From contig NZ_JAQFIN010000013.1 in assembly GCF_029504695.1 (NCBI RefSeq), forward strand, positions 1 through 64,000: DNA of 64,000 nucleotides. The letters run 5' to 3'. Both the position numbers and the translations under genes were made by a program. Numbering within the stretch: the stretch's first letter is position 1; every line of letters begins with the position of its first letter. The notes under the pieces are model-generated. The model saw nothing but the letters and a program-made list of their open reading frames with translations, made no database searches and was not told the origin of the DNA. Source of the DNA: Parabacteroides sp. PF5-6. Its GTDB lineage: Bacteria; Bacteroidota; Bacteroidia; Bacteroidales; Tannerellaceae. Of this stretch, positions 41,570 through 52,181 are shown piece by piece.

Positions 41570-41672
41570 TAATTGACAATTGACAGTTGACAATTGACAA
41601 TTAATAGTTACTACTATTTTCCTATTTGAGACTATCCCCCAATTAATCATTAAACATTAATCATTAATCATT
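41570..41672. repeat. TTGACAA and TTAATCA simple repeats between ABC genes
   Basis: AATTGACAATTGACAGTTGA with further TTGACAA units is at 41570-41607, and AATTAATCATTAAACATTAA with TCATTAATCATT is at 41640-41672. The second overlaps the stop codon of the ATPase gene (last residues ND), as at 14411-14446. Confidence 0.85.
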
Positions 41673-42455
41673 CTCTCTCGGTAGCCTTGCTAACTCTTCG
41701 GCTGCGGATTGAATAGCATTATTTACCGTATCACTCACCACCCTCCCGTCTTTCAACAGGATATTGCGGCTGCTGTATTGGGCGATTTCCGGGTTATGGG
41801 TGACGAAGATGATCGTTCGCCCTTCGGCATGCAAGCGTTGGAAGAGCACAAGGATCTCATAGCTCGTGCGCGTATCCAGGTTACCGGTTGCCTCATCCGC
41901 CAGGATCACTGCCGGGTCGTTGACCAACGCCCGGGCGATAGCCACACGTTGCATCTGTCCGCCCGACATCTGGTTGCTCTTATGCTGTAGGCGATCACCT
42001 AATCCTACGGCAATCAGCGACTCTATCGCTTTCTGTTTCCGTGCCGACGCACTATACGACGGGTTGTACATCAACGGCAGTTCCACGTTCTCTATCGCCG
42101 TAGTCTTGGGCAGAAGGTTATAGCTCTGAAACACAAATCCGATCTTCCGGTTGCGCAAAGTCGCCCGGTCGTTCTTACCCATCTTACGGACAGAAACTCC
42201 ATCCAAGTAGTATTCCCCGGCAGTCGGTGTATCCAGGCAGCCCAACGTATTGAGCAACGTACTCTTGCCCGAGCCGGAGGTACCCATGATCGTCACAAAC
42301 TCCCCTTCATTGATCGCGAAAGAGACATTGCGTAAGGCATGTACGGTCTCTTCCCCCACCTGGAAATCGCGTTTGATCTGATCGAGCCGGATGACAGCTC
42401 CCTCAGTCCTTCCATCCCCCAAAAGGGGTATTTCTATGTTAGTTTTCTTTGTCAT
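41664..42455 (-). CDS. MacB-type ABC transporter ATP-binding protein
   Basis: A 263-residue ATPase. The Walker A motif is GTSGSGKST (58-66), the Q-loop region is [10 protein letters not shown], the ABC signature is [15 protein letters not shown] (about 160-174), and Walker B is [12 protein letters not shown]. These fit the LolD/MacB class. About 20 extra residues precede the domain. It powers the permease encoded downstream. The final residues REND lie partly in a simple A/T repeat. Confidence 0.95.
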   Translation of the reverse strand: MTKKTNIEIPLLGDGRTEGAVIRLDQIKRDFQVGEETVHALRNVSFAINEGEFVTIMGTSGSGKSTLLNTLGCLDTPTAGEYYLDGVSVRKMGKNDRATLRNRKIGFVFQSYNLLPKTTAIENVELPLMYNPSYSASARKQKAIESLIAVGLGDRLQHKSNQMSGGQMQRVAIARALVNDPAVILADEATGNLDTRTSYEILVLFQRLHAEGRTIIFVTHNPEIAQYSSRNILLKDGRVVSDTVNNAIQSAAEELARLPREND

Positions 42456-42527
42456 AATTCATTTTTCCCAATGTCTTATGTAATCTATCTTAACTCCTCC
42501 CCTTGAGAGAGGTTGGCTGAAGCCTCA

Positions 42528-43712
42528 TTATCTCCTTCCCGGAGGACCCGGCATGAAAGGACTCCGTTCAACACCACCGGCGGCAGTCATCGATCCGTTA
42601 GAGACCAATTCTACGACCACTTCTTCCCCATCGGAGAGTCCTTCCAATACCTCTGTCATTGTTCCACTGGTGGCGCCCACCGTAATCATCTTCGCTTTCA
42701 AGGTGTTGCCCTGTCGTTCCCAAATCATCTTCTTGCCCGGCTCCGGCATGGCTGCCAGTTCCTCCACTGTGATATGCATCGCCTGCAGTTGCTCCTCATC
42801 CGGGATAAACCGTAGGGCCTTGCTGGGAATCGTCAACACATCGGGGCGTTCCAGTGTATATATCGTTACGTTAGCCGTCAGACCGGGTTTCAGTTTCAGG
42901 TCGGGATTGTAAGCGCTGATTACCACTTCGTAGGTGACTACGTTCGAGGTCGTTGTCGCTTCCAGGCGTACCTGGGTCACTTTCCCTTCGAATACATCCT
43001 CCGGATAGGCATCGACCTCAAAGCGCACGTTCTGTCCTTCCTCTACCTGCCCTATATCTGCCTCATCCACATCGGCGATCACCCGCATCTGTGTCAGGTC
43101 ATTGGCGATGGTAAACAAAGTAGGCGTGCTGAAACCTGCCGCTACGGTCTGTCCTTCTTCCACAGCACGATTGATCACTACCCCATCGATCGGGCTGGTG
43201 ATCGTTGCGTATTCCAGGTTACGACGCACCTTGACCATATCGGATTGAAGCTGGTCGTAGCTGCTCTTTGCCTTTTCGTACGTATAGGTTGCCGTTTCGA
43301 AATCGGTATCGCTAATCAGTTGTTTGTCGTGTAAGATCTTACTGCGCGTATAGTTACTTAACTGATATTCATACTCTGTCTTGCTACTTGCCAGTTGTGC
43401 CTCTTTCGAAACCATTTCTGCCTGCAGGTTGACCTTATCCATCTCCGCCAACAGTTGGCCTTTGGTCACCACACTGTTGAAATCGACATGAATCCGGTCG
43501 ATAATGCCCGACACCTGTGTACCGACCTCTACTTTCACCACGGGCTCAACCGTACCGGTCGCCATCACCGTATTCGTGATCGAGATCCGCCCTGCTTTTG
43601 CCATCTCCAGCCGTAAAGACTTTTTGCCGGATTTGCCCTTTACCAAAGGGACACAGATCAGGGCTGCCACAACCACCACCCCGAGGCCTATGATTATTGT
43701 TCTCTTTTTCAT
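42528..43712 (-). CDS. MacA-like periplasmic adaptor protein
   Basis: A 394-residue membrane-fusion protein anchored by an N-terminal helix (TIIIGLGVVVVAALICVPLV). The lipoyl half-motifs are VDFNSVVTKGQLLAEMDKVN (about 75-94) and YATITSPIDGVVINRAVEEG (about 153-172), with a coiled-coil hairpin between them. It ends in a G/P/R-rich tail (MPGPPGRR). It connects the ABC permease to the TolC-like channel. Operon order and the separate MacB-type ATPase support assignment to a MacA-type ABC system rather than RND. Confidence 0.92.
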   Translation of the reverse strand: MKKRTIIIGLGVVVVAALICVPLVKGKSGKKSLRLEMAKAGRISITNTVMATGTVEPVVKVEVGTQVSGIIDRIHVDFNSVVTKGQLLAEMDKVNLQAEMVSKEAQLASSKTEYEYQLSNYTRSKILHDKQLISDTDFETATYTYEKAKSSYDQLQSDMVKVRRNLEYATITSPIDGVVINRAVEEGQTVAAGFSTPTLFTIANDLTQMRVIADVDEADIGQVEEGQNVRFEVDAYPEDVFEGKVTQVRLEATTTSNVVTYEVVISAYNPDLKLKPGLTANVTIYTLERPDVLTIPSKALRFIPDEEQLQAMHITVEELAAMPEPGKKMIWERQGNTLKAKMITVGATSGTMTEVLEGLSDGEEVVVELVSNGSMTAAGGVERSPFMPGPPGRR

Positions 43713-43769
43713 ACTGTATATCTTATTACTGTTATTTATCTCTCACTATTGAAGCTAACCGAAAGTGAT

Positions 43770-45098
43770 TTAGATTGTTGGATCAGCCTGCACGTCAACC
43801 GGCTTCTTCTGATAGATATTCAACAACTGAATACTCATCACCGCCATATATTTCGATTGCAATACTTCCTGCTGCGCATTCAGTTGATTGTTCTTCTCCG
43901 TCAGCATCTCCAGCGTATTTTTCATACCCAGGTTGAACTGTTCTTCGGTCAACCGGTAACTCTCACTGACATATTTCAAGCGCTCCGTAGCCGAAAGGTA
44001 TTGGTTCTGCGCCGATGTGGCGTCCAAGTAAATACCTTCGACCGTACTCAGGAGGTTCTTCTGCGTGTTCAACAGTTCCAGTTGGCTGGTGGTCAGCGCG
44101 TATTTCGCTTTGTTGACTGCCGTCTTATTCTCCCGGTTGCTGTAGATCGGGATACTGATACTCAAACCGAAGCTCTCGTTAAAGCTGTTCCACACCTGAC
44201 TGCCGAATGTATAACTCGATCCAGAAAGATGCCCCGTGCCGATACCCGCGTTCAGGGAAACCGACGGCAGGTAACCCCCTTTCGCGCTCTTAATCGCCAG
44301 TTCGGACTGCTCAATCGCCAAGGCAGAGCTCTTCACACCGGGCATAACCGCCAGAGACGTCTGATACACCTCCTGCTTATCCGGCAAGAGCCGCATCACA
44401 TCTTCGTCGGTCAGTTGCAGTTCGACCAGCTCCATCTCTTCCGTGATATCCAGTTCCAATAGCTGTTTCAACTGTAACTTATAATTATCAAGCGAAGTAT
44501 GAGAAACCACCAATTGGTATTTGTCCGAGCTGTACTGGCTCTCCAGTTGTGCCAGCTCCACGCGTGAGATTGATCCGGCCGCCAACAGCTGCTCGGCGCG
44601 GTCGCGCTGTGCCCGCGATACCTCCACCGTATTCTCGTTGATACGCACCGACTCCATGGCGTACATCACCTGCAGATACGTCCGGACAATGGAGATACGG
44701 ATATCATCTTCACTCTGCTCCGTAGAGAGCGCGTTTCGCTCGTTTTGTATCTCCTGTTGTTTGATATTGTTCGTTCGCCGGCCGCCATCAAACAATGTCC
44801 AGTTCGCATTTACGCTATAATTTCCGGAATAGGAATTATTCCGTTCCACCTCGTTCGAAGGATAATTGACAAACCCCTGGGAGACCGAAGCGGAAAGCGA
44901 AGGGAATAATTTCGCTTTCGCCTGCAGATAATCCTCATCACCCGATAATTGAGAGATCTTACTCTTCTGCACCTGGATATTATGCGTCAAGGCATAGTCC
45001 AGACAGTCTTGCAATGTCCACTGCGCCGGTTTCTCCTGCGCCGTTATCCCCAGCGAGATAAACAGTAAACCGTAGAGTATGATAATAACCTGTTTCAT
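43770..45098 (-). CDS. TolC-family outer-membrane protein
   Basis: A 442-residue outer-membrane channel protein with signal peptide MKQVIIILYGLLFISLGITA and the TolC start WTLQDCLDYALTHNIQVQKS. The two repeated halves are seen around 150-200 and 350-400 (SATERLKYVSESYRLTEEQF). It is the first gene of the exporter operon; a TAATTTTG -7 box lies at 45132-45139. It is not closely similar to the TolC of the RND operon at 19225. Confidence 0.93.
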   Translation of the reverse strand: MKQVIIILYGLLFISLGITAQEKPAQWTLQDCLDYALTHNIQVQKSKISQLSGDEDYLQAKAKLFPSLSASVSQGFVNYPSNEVERNNSYSGNYSVNANWTLFDGGRRTNNIKQQEIQNERNALSTEQSEDDIRISIVRTYLQVMYAMESVRINENTVEVSRAQRDRAEQLLAAGSISRVELAQLESQYSSDKYQLVVSHTSLDNYKLQLKQLLELDITEEMELVELQLTDEDVMRLLPDKQEVYQTSLAVMPGVKSSALAIEQSELAIKSAKGGYLPSVSLNAGIGTGHLSGSSYTFGSQVWNSFNESFGLSISIPIYSNRENKTAVNKAKYALTTSQLELLNTQKNLLSTVEGIYLDATSAQNQYLSATERLKYVSESYRLTEEQFNLGMKNTLEMLTEKNNQLNAQQEVLQSKYMAVMSIQLLNIYQKKPVDVQADPTI

Positions 45099-45295
45099 AC
45101 GAAATCTTTTTGCCTTTGTTTCTTAATGTCACAAAATTACTTCGGCCTTTTTCGTGCTACAAGCAGTTTCGCCACAGAGGGAAAAACAATAGACGAAAGG
45201 CTGGTTTTAATCGATGAAAAGAAATATCAATCCATGGAAATACAACGCATTGAAATATTATATACCTTGCATGCTCCAATTAAAAATACAGATTT

Positions 45296-46165
45296 ATGAG
45301 AAAACAACTGATTATGGCCATAGCGTTGATCTGTGCAACAACGATGGCCCTGGCCCAAGGCGGCCGTGTGTATGAAACGCGTACGGTGAAGAGTAACATT
45401 CTCAAGGCGGATCGCCAGTATGCCATCTATCTGCCCCCCGGCTACGACGATACGGATCAGAGCTACCCGGTGCTCTACCTCTTGCATGGCGGGGGCGACG
45501 ATCATACCGGCTGGGTGCAGTTCGGACAGACCAAACACATTGCCGATAAGGCGATTGCCGAAGGTAAATGCGGCCCGATGATTATCGTGATGCCCGACGC
45601 GAATACCGAACGCCGGGGCTATTTCAATGATATCAAAGGAGATTTCAACTACGAAGACTTCTTCTTTCAGGAACTGATCCCGCATATCGAGAAGACCTAC
45701 CGCGTCCGAAGCGAACGGCGCTACCGGGCGGTTGCCGGCCTCTCGATGGGTGGTGGCGGCACGATCTATTATGCCCTGCACCATCCTGAGCTCTTCGCTG
45801 CCGCCTGTCCATTAAGTGCTTCTACCGGCAGTTGGGACATCGAACAAGTACGCCAACGTATGGGTAACCAACCGGGAGTAACCGAAGCGAAGCTACAACA
45901 GTACTTCCAGCGCCACAGTGTTGAAGGTATGTTATCTAATGCCTCAGAAGAACAATTGAAACAAATCAAAAGTATCCGCTGGTATATCAGTTGTGGTGAC
46001 GATGATTTCCTTTACGAAGGAAACGCCCTGATGCATATCGCATTCCGGAAGAAAGAGATCCCGCACGAATACCGCGTCAAAGACGGCGCCCATACCTGGA
46101 GCTACTGGCGTATGGAACTGCCGCTCGTCCTGGAATACATCGCCAAGTCATTTATGCAGCATTGA
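45296..46165 (+). CDS. Exported esterase, esterase D-like alpha/beta hydrolase
   Basis: A 289-residue secreted enzyme with signal peptide MRKQLIMAIALICATTMALA. The nucleophile is the serine of AGLSMGGGGTIYYALHHPEL (about 150), after YPVLYLLHGGGDDHTGW (about 60-76, oxyanion region); the acid and histidine are likely in SCGDDDFLY and KDGAHTWSYW. Homologues include feruloyl and acetyl-xylan esterases in glycan breakdown and trehalose esterases. No polysaccharide locus surrounds it, so the substrate is not assigned. A very strong hairpin follows at 46206. Confidence 0.9.
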   Translation: MRKQLIMAIALICATTMALAQGGRVYETRTVKSNILKADRQYAIYLPPGYDDTDQSYPVLYLLHGGGDDHTGWVQFGQTKHIADKAIAEGKCGPMIIVMPDANTERRGYFNDIKGDFNYEDFFFQELIPHIEKTYRVRSERRYRAVAGLSMGGGGTIYYALHHPELFAAACPLSASTGSWDIEQVRQRMGNQPGVTEAKLQQYFQRHSVEGMLSNASEEQLKQIKSIRWYISCGDDDFLYEGNALMHIAFRKKEIPHEYRVKDGAHTWSYWRMELPLVLEYIAKSFMQH

Positions 46166-46205
46166 TTTATTTCGCTTTTAATCGATAAAGAACAATCTCA
46201 ACAGG

Positions 46206-46261
46206 ATCATCCTAAAAAGTTATGGATAGCTTAGAACTCTTCCATAACTTTTTAGGATGAT
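46206..46261. terminator. Perfect 21-bp hairpin after the esterase gene
   Basis: The left arm at 46206-46226 (ATCATCCTAAAAAGTTATGG plus A) and the right arm at 46241-46261 are perfectly complementary around a 14-nt loop. The 3' tract (TCCTCTATTTT) is only partly T rich. It may be a terminator or a tiny inverted-repeat element. Confidence 0.75.
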
Positions 46262-46322
46262 TCCTCTATTTTGCGCCTACCCATCTTAGTTTAATTTCCG
46301 TTTTATACCCATTTTGATTCTT

Positions 46323-46476
46323 ATAAGAACCGGATTTATTTACTATAAGAACCAAATTTATTCATCATAAGAATCGAATTTATTTACTATAAGAACCGGA
46401 TTGACTCACGATAAAAATAGCTATGATTTCCCGTAAGAACAGTAATTATTACCTATAGAATCAGTCTGCCATTTTG
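46323..46476. repeat. 22-bp A/T-rich mini-array, family G
   Basis: Six full units and a partial seventh start at 46323, 46345, 46367, 46389, 46411, 46433 and 46455. The first four share ATAAGAAyCnnATTtAyTyA, and later units decay. The period is exactly 22 bp. Unlike families A-C the units are not palindromic. Confidence 0.9.
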
Positions 46477-46493
46477 TCTTATTTTGCCTCTGC

Positions 46494-46555
46494 CTTCGAT
46501 GTGCCTTCGATATGCCTTCGATATGTCTTCGATGTAAATTCGATCAATCTTCGAC
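46494..46555. repeat. 11-bp mini-array (CTTCGAT), family H
   Basis: CTTCGAT or a one-base variant occurs at 46494, 46505, 46516, 46527, 46538 and 46549, an exact 11-bp step, half the step of the adjacent array. It ends 11 bp before the -33 box of the following gene. Confidence 0.9.
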
Positions 46556-46565
46556 AAAGAAACGA

Positions 46566-46597
46566 TTTGGATATGTAAAAAACTTATTGTATCTTTA
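46566..46597 (+). promoter_or_regulatory. Promoter of the DUF6266-like gene
   Basis: TTTG (46566-46569), a 20-bp spacer and TATCTTTA (46590-46597) match the consensus at all but the last base. The leader would be about 65 nt. Confidence 0.75.
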
Positions 46598-46667
46598 GCA
46601 CAACATTAGAGGCATTCCTATGCCAATACCTTACATATAGTTTAATAACCAAAAAACAACTAAAATT

Positions 46668-47399
46668 ATGGCTATCATTAGAAACCCCCTATTTGTGAAT
46701 GTCAGTAGATCCATTGGTGACATAACGCTAAGGAACGTAAACGGCCGGACGATTGCCAGTAAACGGATCTATACGAACAAGAGTAAATCAGATAAACAAC
46801 TATCCCGCAGAAGTAGTTTTTCACTTATGTCCCAATTAGGAAGAGATCTCAGGCCAATCTTAGAAATAGGTTTTCCAGCTAAAAATGGTTCTTATCCGCA
46901 CACGAGTTTTATTAAGTGGAATAACACTCTGGCGAACTACTTTTCAACCTATACATCACCTTCTGAGTATAATTCGGTCTTATTTGATTTGCATACTGCC
47001 TTATTAGATCCCTTGTTTTTTGGACAAGTCTTATCTTCAAGCGGTAATTTGCATACCAAGGGATTTTTTAAGATCAACGACGAAAAACTACCGGAGGGCG
47101 CACTGGCTTTATCCTGTGATTATGAGGAAAACGATAGGGTGATATTAGGTGTATGTGCTGTTTTCTATTATGAAAACGTATATCATGGACAGATTAGACT
47201 GTTCAAAAAAAGCATTAACCTTCAGCAGGATATCGATTCGGATTGCCCTACTATTTTTAGGATAAACGAAACGACTATGCCTGAGTTGCAAAGCTGTACC
47301 TCTCTTCCTCCCGGAGCCATGCTGACAGGTTACATTCTGACAGGGATTGTACTCCGGAAAGAAGAAAGGTCTACTGCTACTTTTATGGCGATAAGCTAA
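46668..47399 (+). CDS. DUF6266-like protein of unknown function
   Basis: A 243-residue protein with no signal peptide or membrane segment. The N-terminus (MAIIRNPLFVNVSRSIGDIT, then VNGRTIASKRIYTNKSKSDK) resembles DUF6266 proteins of Bacteroidales, recalled from family pattern only, in which a short GN/GD-type strand precedes a basic RxxxxKT/SxxQ stretch. The middle contains WNNTLANYFSTYTS and GFFKINDEKLPEGALALSC. No catalytic motif is recognised. Composition is more A/T rich than that of the flanking genes, and the gene follows two periodic arrays and a strong hairpin, suggesting a recently acquired single gene. Confidence 0.75.
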   Translation: MAIIRNPLFVNVSRSIGDITLRNVNGRTIASKRIYTNKSKSDKQLSRRSSFSLMSQLGRDLRPILEIGFPAKNGSYPHTSFIKWNNTLANYFSTYTSPSEYNSVLFDLHTALLDPLFFGQVLSSSGNLHTKGFFKINDEKLPEGALALSCDYEENDRVILGVCAVFYYENVYHGQIRLFKKSINLQQDIDSDCPTIFRINETTMPELQSCTSLPPGAMLTGYILTGIVLRKEERSTATFMAIS

Positions 47400-47426
47400 A
47401 AATAAGACTTAGGCTTAGGCTCTTGT

Positions 47427-49646
<2,220 letters not shown>

Positions 49647-49822
49647 GACTTTTACGTTTAATGGCATAACTAATTATTTGTGTTTATAGATAAAAAACGC
49701 TTTTTTATCGGTATGAACAGCAAATGTATAGAAAAGATTTAGTTAAAGAGATGTTGTTTTGGATAGATTTTCATGAAGTTATCCTACTTTTGTACAATTA
49801 TCTTATCTTATTGGATTAATAT

Positions 49823-51715
49823 ATGACTCGCCACCATTACTCTTTCGTTTGCCGGGCCTTGTCCCTTCTTTCTTTATGGTTACTGACACAATCTGTATTT
49901 GCCGGTCCGGTAGAGGAGTCGGCAGCCCGGAAGGTTGCCCAACGCTTTGTATCGGCTGTCGCGCCGTTGCGCGCGTCGGGCGACGAGCTGACACTGGTGC
50001 TTTCGGGTGAGACTCATCCGGCAACAGCCCTGCGCAGCGGGCAACAGGCGGCGCTTTACTATATCTATTCGCTGGGCGAAGGAAACGGTTTTGTGATTAT
50101 CTCCGGTGAGGATACGGCATATCCTATCCTGGGTTATGCCACGGAAGGCATATTCCGGACGGATCAGATGCCGGACAACCTGACGCACTGGCTCTCGTTC
50201 TACCAGAAAGAGATGATCTTTGCCATTGAATCGGGTCTTCCGGCTACGGATGAAATCATCGCCCAATGGCATAATCCGGGAGAAAGAGCGAGCCTGATCC
50301 AGCCGGCGGTATTGCTGCCGACGGCGAATTGGGATCAGAGCGCACCTTATAATAATCTTTGCCCGACGGATGCATTAGGGAAAACATCGGTCACCGGATG
50401 TGTGGCTACGGCTATGGGTATTGTGATGAAACATTATAACTGGCCGGAGAAAGGCACAGGTATGCATACGTACCGGACCAAGACTGATTCGATCCGAGTG
50501 ACGGCCTCTTTCAATACCTCTTACGACTGGGGGAATATGCTCGATAAATATACACAAACCGGTAGTCTTCCGAACTGGACGACCACCCAGGGCGAGGCTG
50601 TTGCCACGTTACTCTTTCACTGCGGTGTTTCGGTTGATATGAATTATACTTCGAAATCGAGTGGTGCCTATACCAACGATGTGATCACGGCACTTGTCGA
50701 TCATTTCGATTACGACAAAAGCATCTCTTTATTGTCGCGTGATCTCTATTCGAGTGAAGAGTGGATGGCGATTGTCCGGGCGGAGTTGGACCTGAACTAT
50801 CCCCTGATGTACGGCGGGGCTACCGAAGATATGGCCGGCCATTTCTTTATTATCGACGGCTATGCGACGACAGAGGATTATTTCCATGTGAACTGGGGAT
50901 GGAGCGGTTATTCAGACGGGTATTACCGCCTGTCGAGCCTGGCGCCTACCTATCAGGGCATCGGTGGTAGTACGCCGGGTGCCGGTTACTCTTATTTGCA
51001 GGACGTGGTGGTCGGCATGCGCCGGGCCGAAAGCGGCTCTTATATTAATAATGAGTTGTATTTCTATGTCCCACAGAACGATAGCGCGAAAGGAGATTAC
51101 GGCCTTTATCTCAAAGACACAGAGTATATTCTCCGGAACGAGCCTTTTTTACTTTGTTATACCTACTTCGCCGATTACGGATGGCGGGATTTCCATGGGG
51201 AGATCGGCGTATTCCATGAAGACAAGAACCAAATGGTGAAAGATACGCTCGATATTATGGTTACCGACGAGAAAGGGCTGCCTGCCGGTTACTCGTACTA
51301 CGACAATGAAGGCATGGAGCTGACTGTGAAGAGCGAGGTAGACGAAGGCGACAGGATCCGGATGTATTACCGGCCGGAAGGGCATGACTGGCGTCCGCTG
51401 CGGGGAGAACCGGGCACGGTAAGCCATCTGGCGGTTTATAATGAATCGCCGACAAATACGACTGTCATTACCCAAGAAGAAACGATTCGCACGACCATGG
51501 AAGCAGGAAAGCTATTGATTCATTTCTCACCGGGTACGGAGATCCGGCAGGTGAAAGCCTATACGCTACAGGGACAGGAGGTGGTTGCCCGAGTTTACCA
51601 GAGCAATGTTTCGCCGATTGTCGCCGACCTGAGCGACTTTGCCAACCGGGCATTGGTCGTGACGATCCAGACCGCCGAAGGGGTGATCTCGCGGAAGGTA
51701 ATCCCCCGGAAATAA
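49823..51715 (+). CDS. C10-family cysteine protease with T9SS-like C-terminus
   Basis: A 630-residue exported streptopain-type protease. It has a signal peptide (SLLSLWLLTQSVFAG), a Spi-like propeptide (about 30-160), catalytic Cys193 in SVTGCVATAMGIVMKHY and catalytic His340 in GHFFIIDGYATTEDYFHVNW, whose tail supplies the Asn/Trp of the fold. After a beta-rich linker the last 70 residues (VKAYTLQGQEVVARVY to ALVVTIQTAEG) resemble a type IX secretion sorting domain. Upstream, TTTG at 49758-49761 and TACTTTTG at 49785-49792 form a promoter with a slightly long (23-bp) spacer. Confidence 0.92.
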   Translation: MTRHHYSFVCRALSLLSLWLLTQSVFAGPVEESAARKVAQRFVSAVAPLRASGDELTLVLSGETHPATALRSGQQAALYYIYSLGEGNGFVIISGEDTAYPILGYATEGIFRTDQMPDNLTHWLSFYQKEMIFAIESGLPATDEIIAQWHNPGERASLIQPAVLLPTANWDQSAPYNNLCPTDALGKTSVTGCVATAMGIVMKHYNWPEKGTGMHTYRTKTDSIRVTASFNTSYDWGNMLDKYTQTGSLPNWTTTQGEAVATLLFHCGVSVDMNYTSKSSGAYTNDVITALVDHFDYDKSISLLSRDLYSSEEWMAIVRAELDLNYPLMYGGATEDMAGHFFIIDGYATTEDYFHVNWGWSGYSDGYYRLSSLAPTYQGIGGSTPGAGYSYLQDVVVGMRRAESGSYINNELYFYVPQNDSAKGDYGLYLKDTEYILRNEPFLLCYTYFADYGWRDFHGEIGVFHEDKNQMVKDTLDIMVTDEKGLPAGYSYYDNEGMELTVKSEVDEGDRIRMYYRPEGHDWRPLRGEPGTVSHLAVYNESPTNTTVITQEETIRTTMEAGKLLIHFSPGTEIRQVKAYTLQGQEVVARVYQSNVSPIVADLSDFANRALVVTIQTAEGVISRKVIPRK

Positions 51716-51745
51716 CAACTGTTAATACTATTTAACTCCTTTTCT

Positions 51746-51776
51746 TTTGCTTGTTTACGACTTATTCGTAGGTTTG
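51746..51776 (+). promoter_or_regulatory. Promoter and operator candidate for the BlaI-like gene
   Basis: TTTG (51746-51749), a 19-bp spacer and TAGGTTTG (51769-51776) match the consensus. Between the boxes TACGA-CTTAT-TCGTA (51756-51770) is a perfect 5+5 dyad reaching into the -7 box, well placed for autorepression by the BlaI-like protein. Confidence 0.78.
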
Positions 51777-51800
51777 TCTGGTAGTCATAAAATAAGTATC

Positions 51801-52163
51801 ATGGAAAAGTTGACAATACAGGAAGAGGAAGCGATGCGCCGGATATGGAAAGCCGCTCCCTGTTTCATCAAAGACATTCTGGCCACCTACGAGGAGCCTA
51901 AGCCTCCTTATACCACATTGGCCTCTGTGGTTAAGAATCTGGAACGGAAAAAGTATGTAAAAGCCAAACGGTGTGGAAACACCTATCAATACTACCCTTT
52001 GATTGAAGAAGGGGAGTATAAGCGTACGTTTATGAGTGGAGTAGTGACCAACTATTTTGCCAGCTCGTACAAAGAAATGGTTTCCTTTTTTGCCAAGGAG
52101 CAGAAGATATCCTCGGACGACCTGAAGGAGATCATTCATATGATTGAGAAAGGAAGAGAATAA
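51801..52163 (+). CDS. BlaI/MecI/CopY-family transcriptional repressor
   Basis: A 120-residue winged-helix repressor starting MEKLTIQEEEAMRRIWKAAP. The recognition region is KPPYTTLASVVKNLERKKYV (about 33-52), followed by KRCGNTYQYYPL and a dimerising C-terminal half. The frame opens at 51747, but the promoter at 51746-51776 overlaps that stretch, so the start at 51801 is required. In this family the repressor is inactivated through a membrane metallopeptidase of the BlaR1/M56 type, which is encoded 18 bp downstream. Confidence 0.94.
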   Translation: MEKLTIQEEEAMRRIWKAAPCFIKDILATYEEPKPPYTTLASVVKNLERKKYVKAKRCGNTYQYYPLIEEGEYKRTFMSGVVTNYFASSYKEMVSFFAKEQKISSDDLKEIIHMIEKGRE

Positions 52164-52181
52164 TCCCTTAAAACGTGCTGT

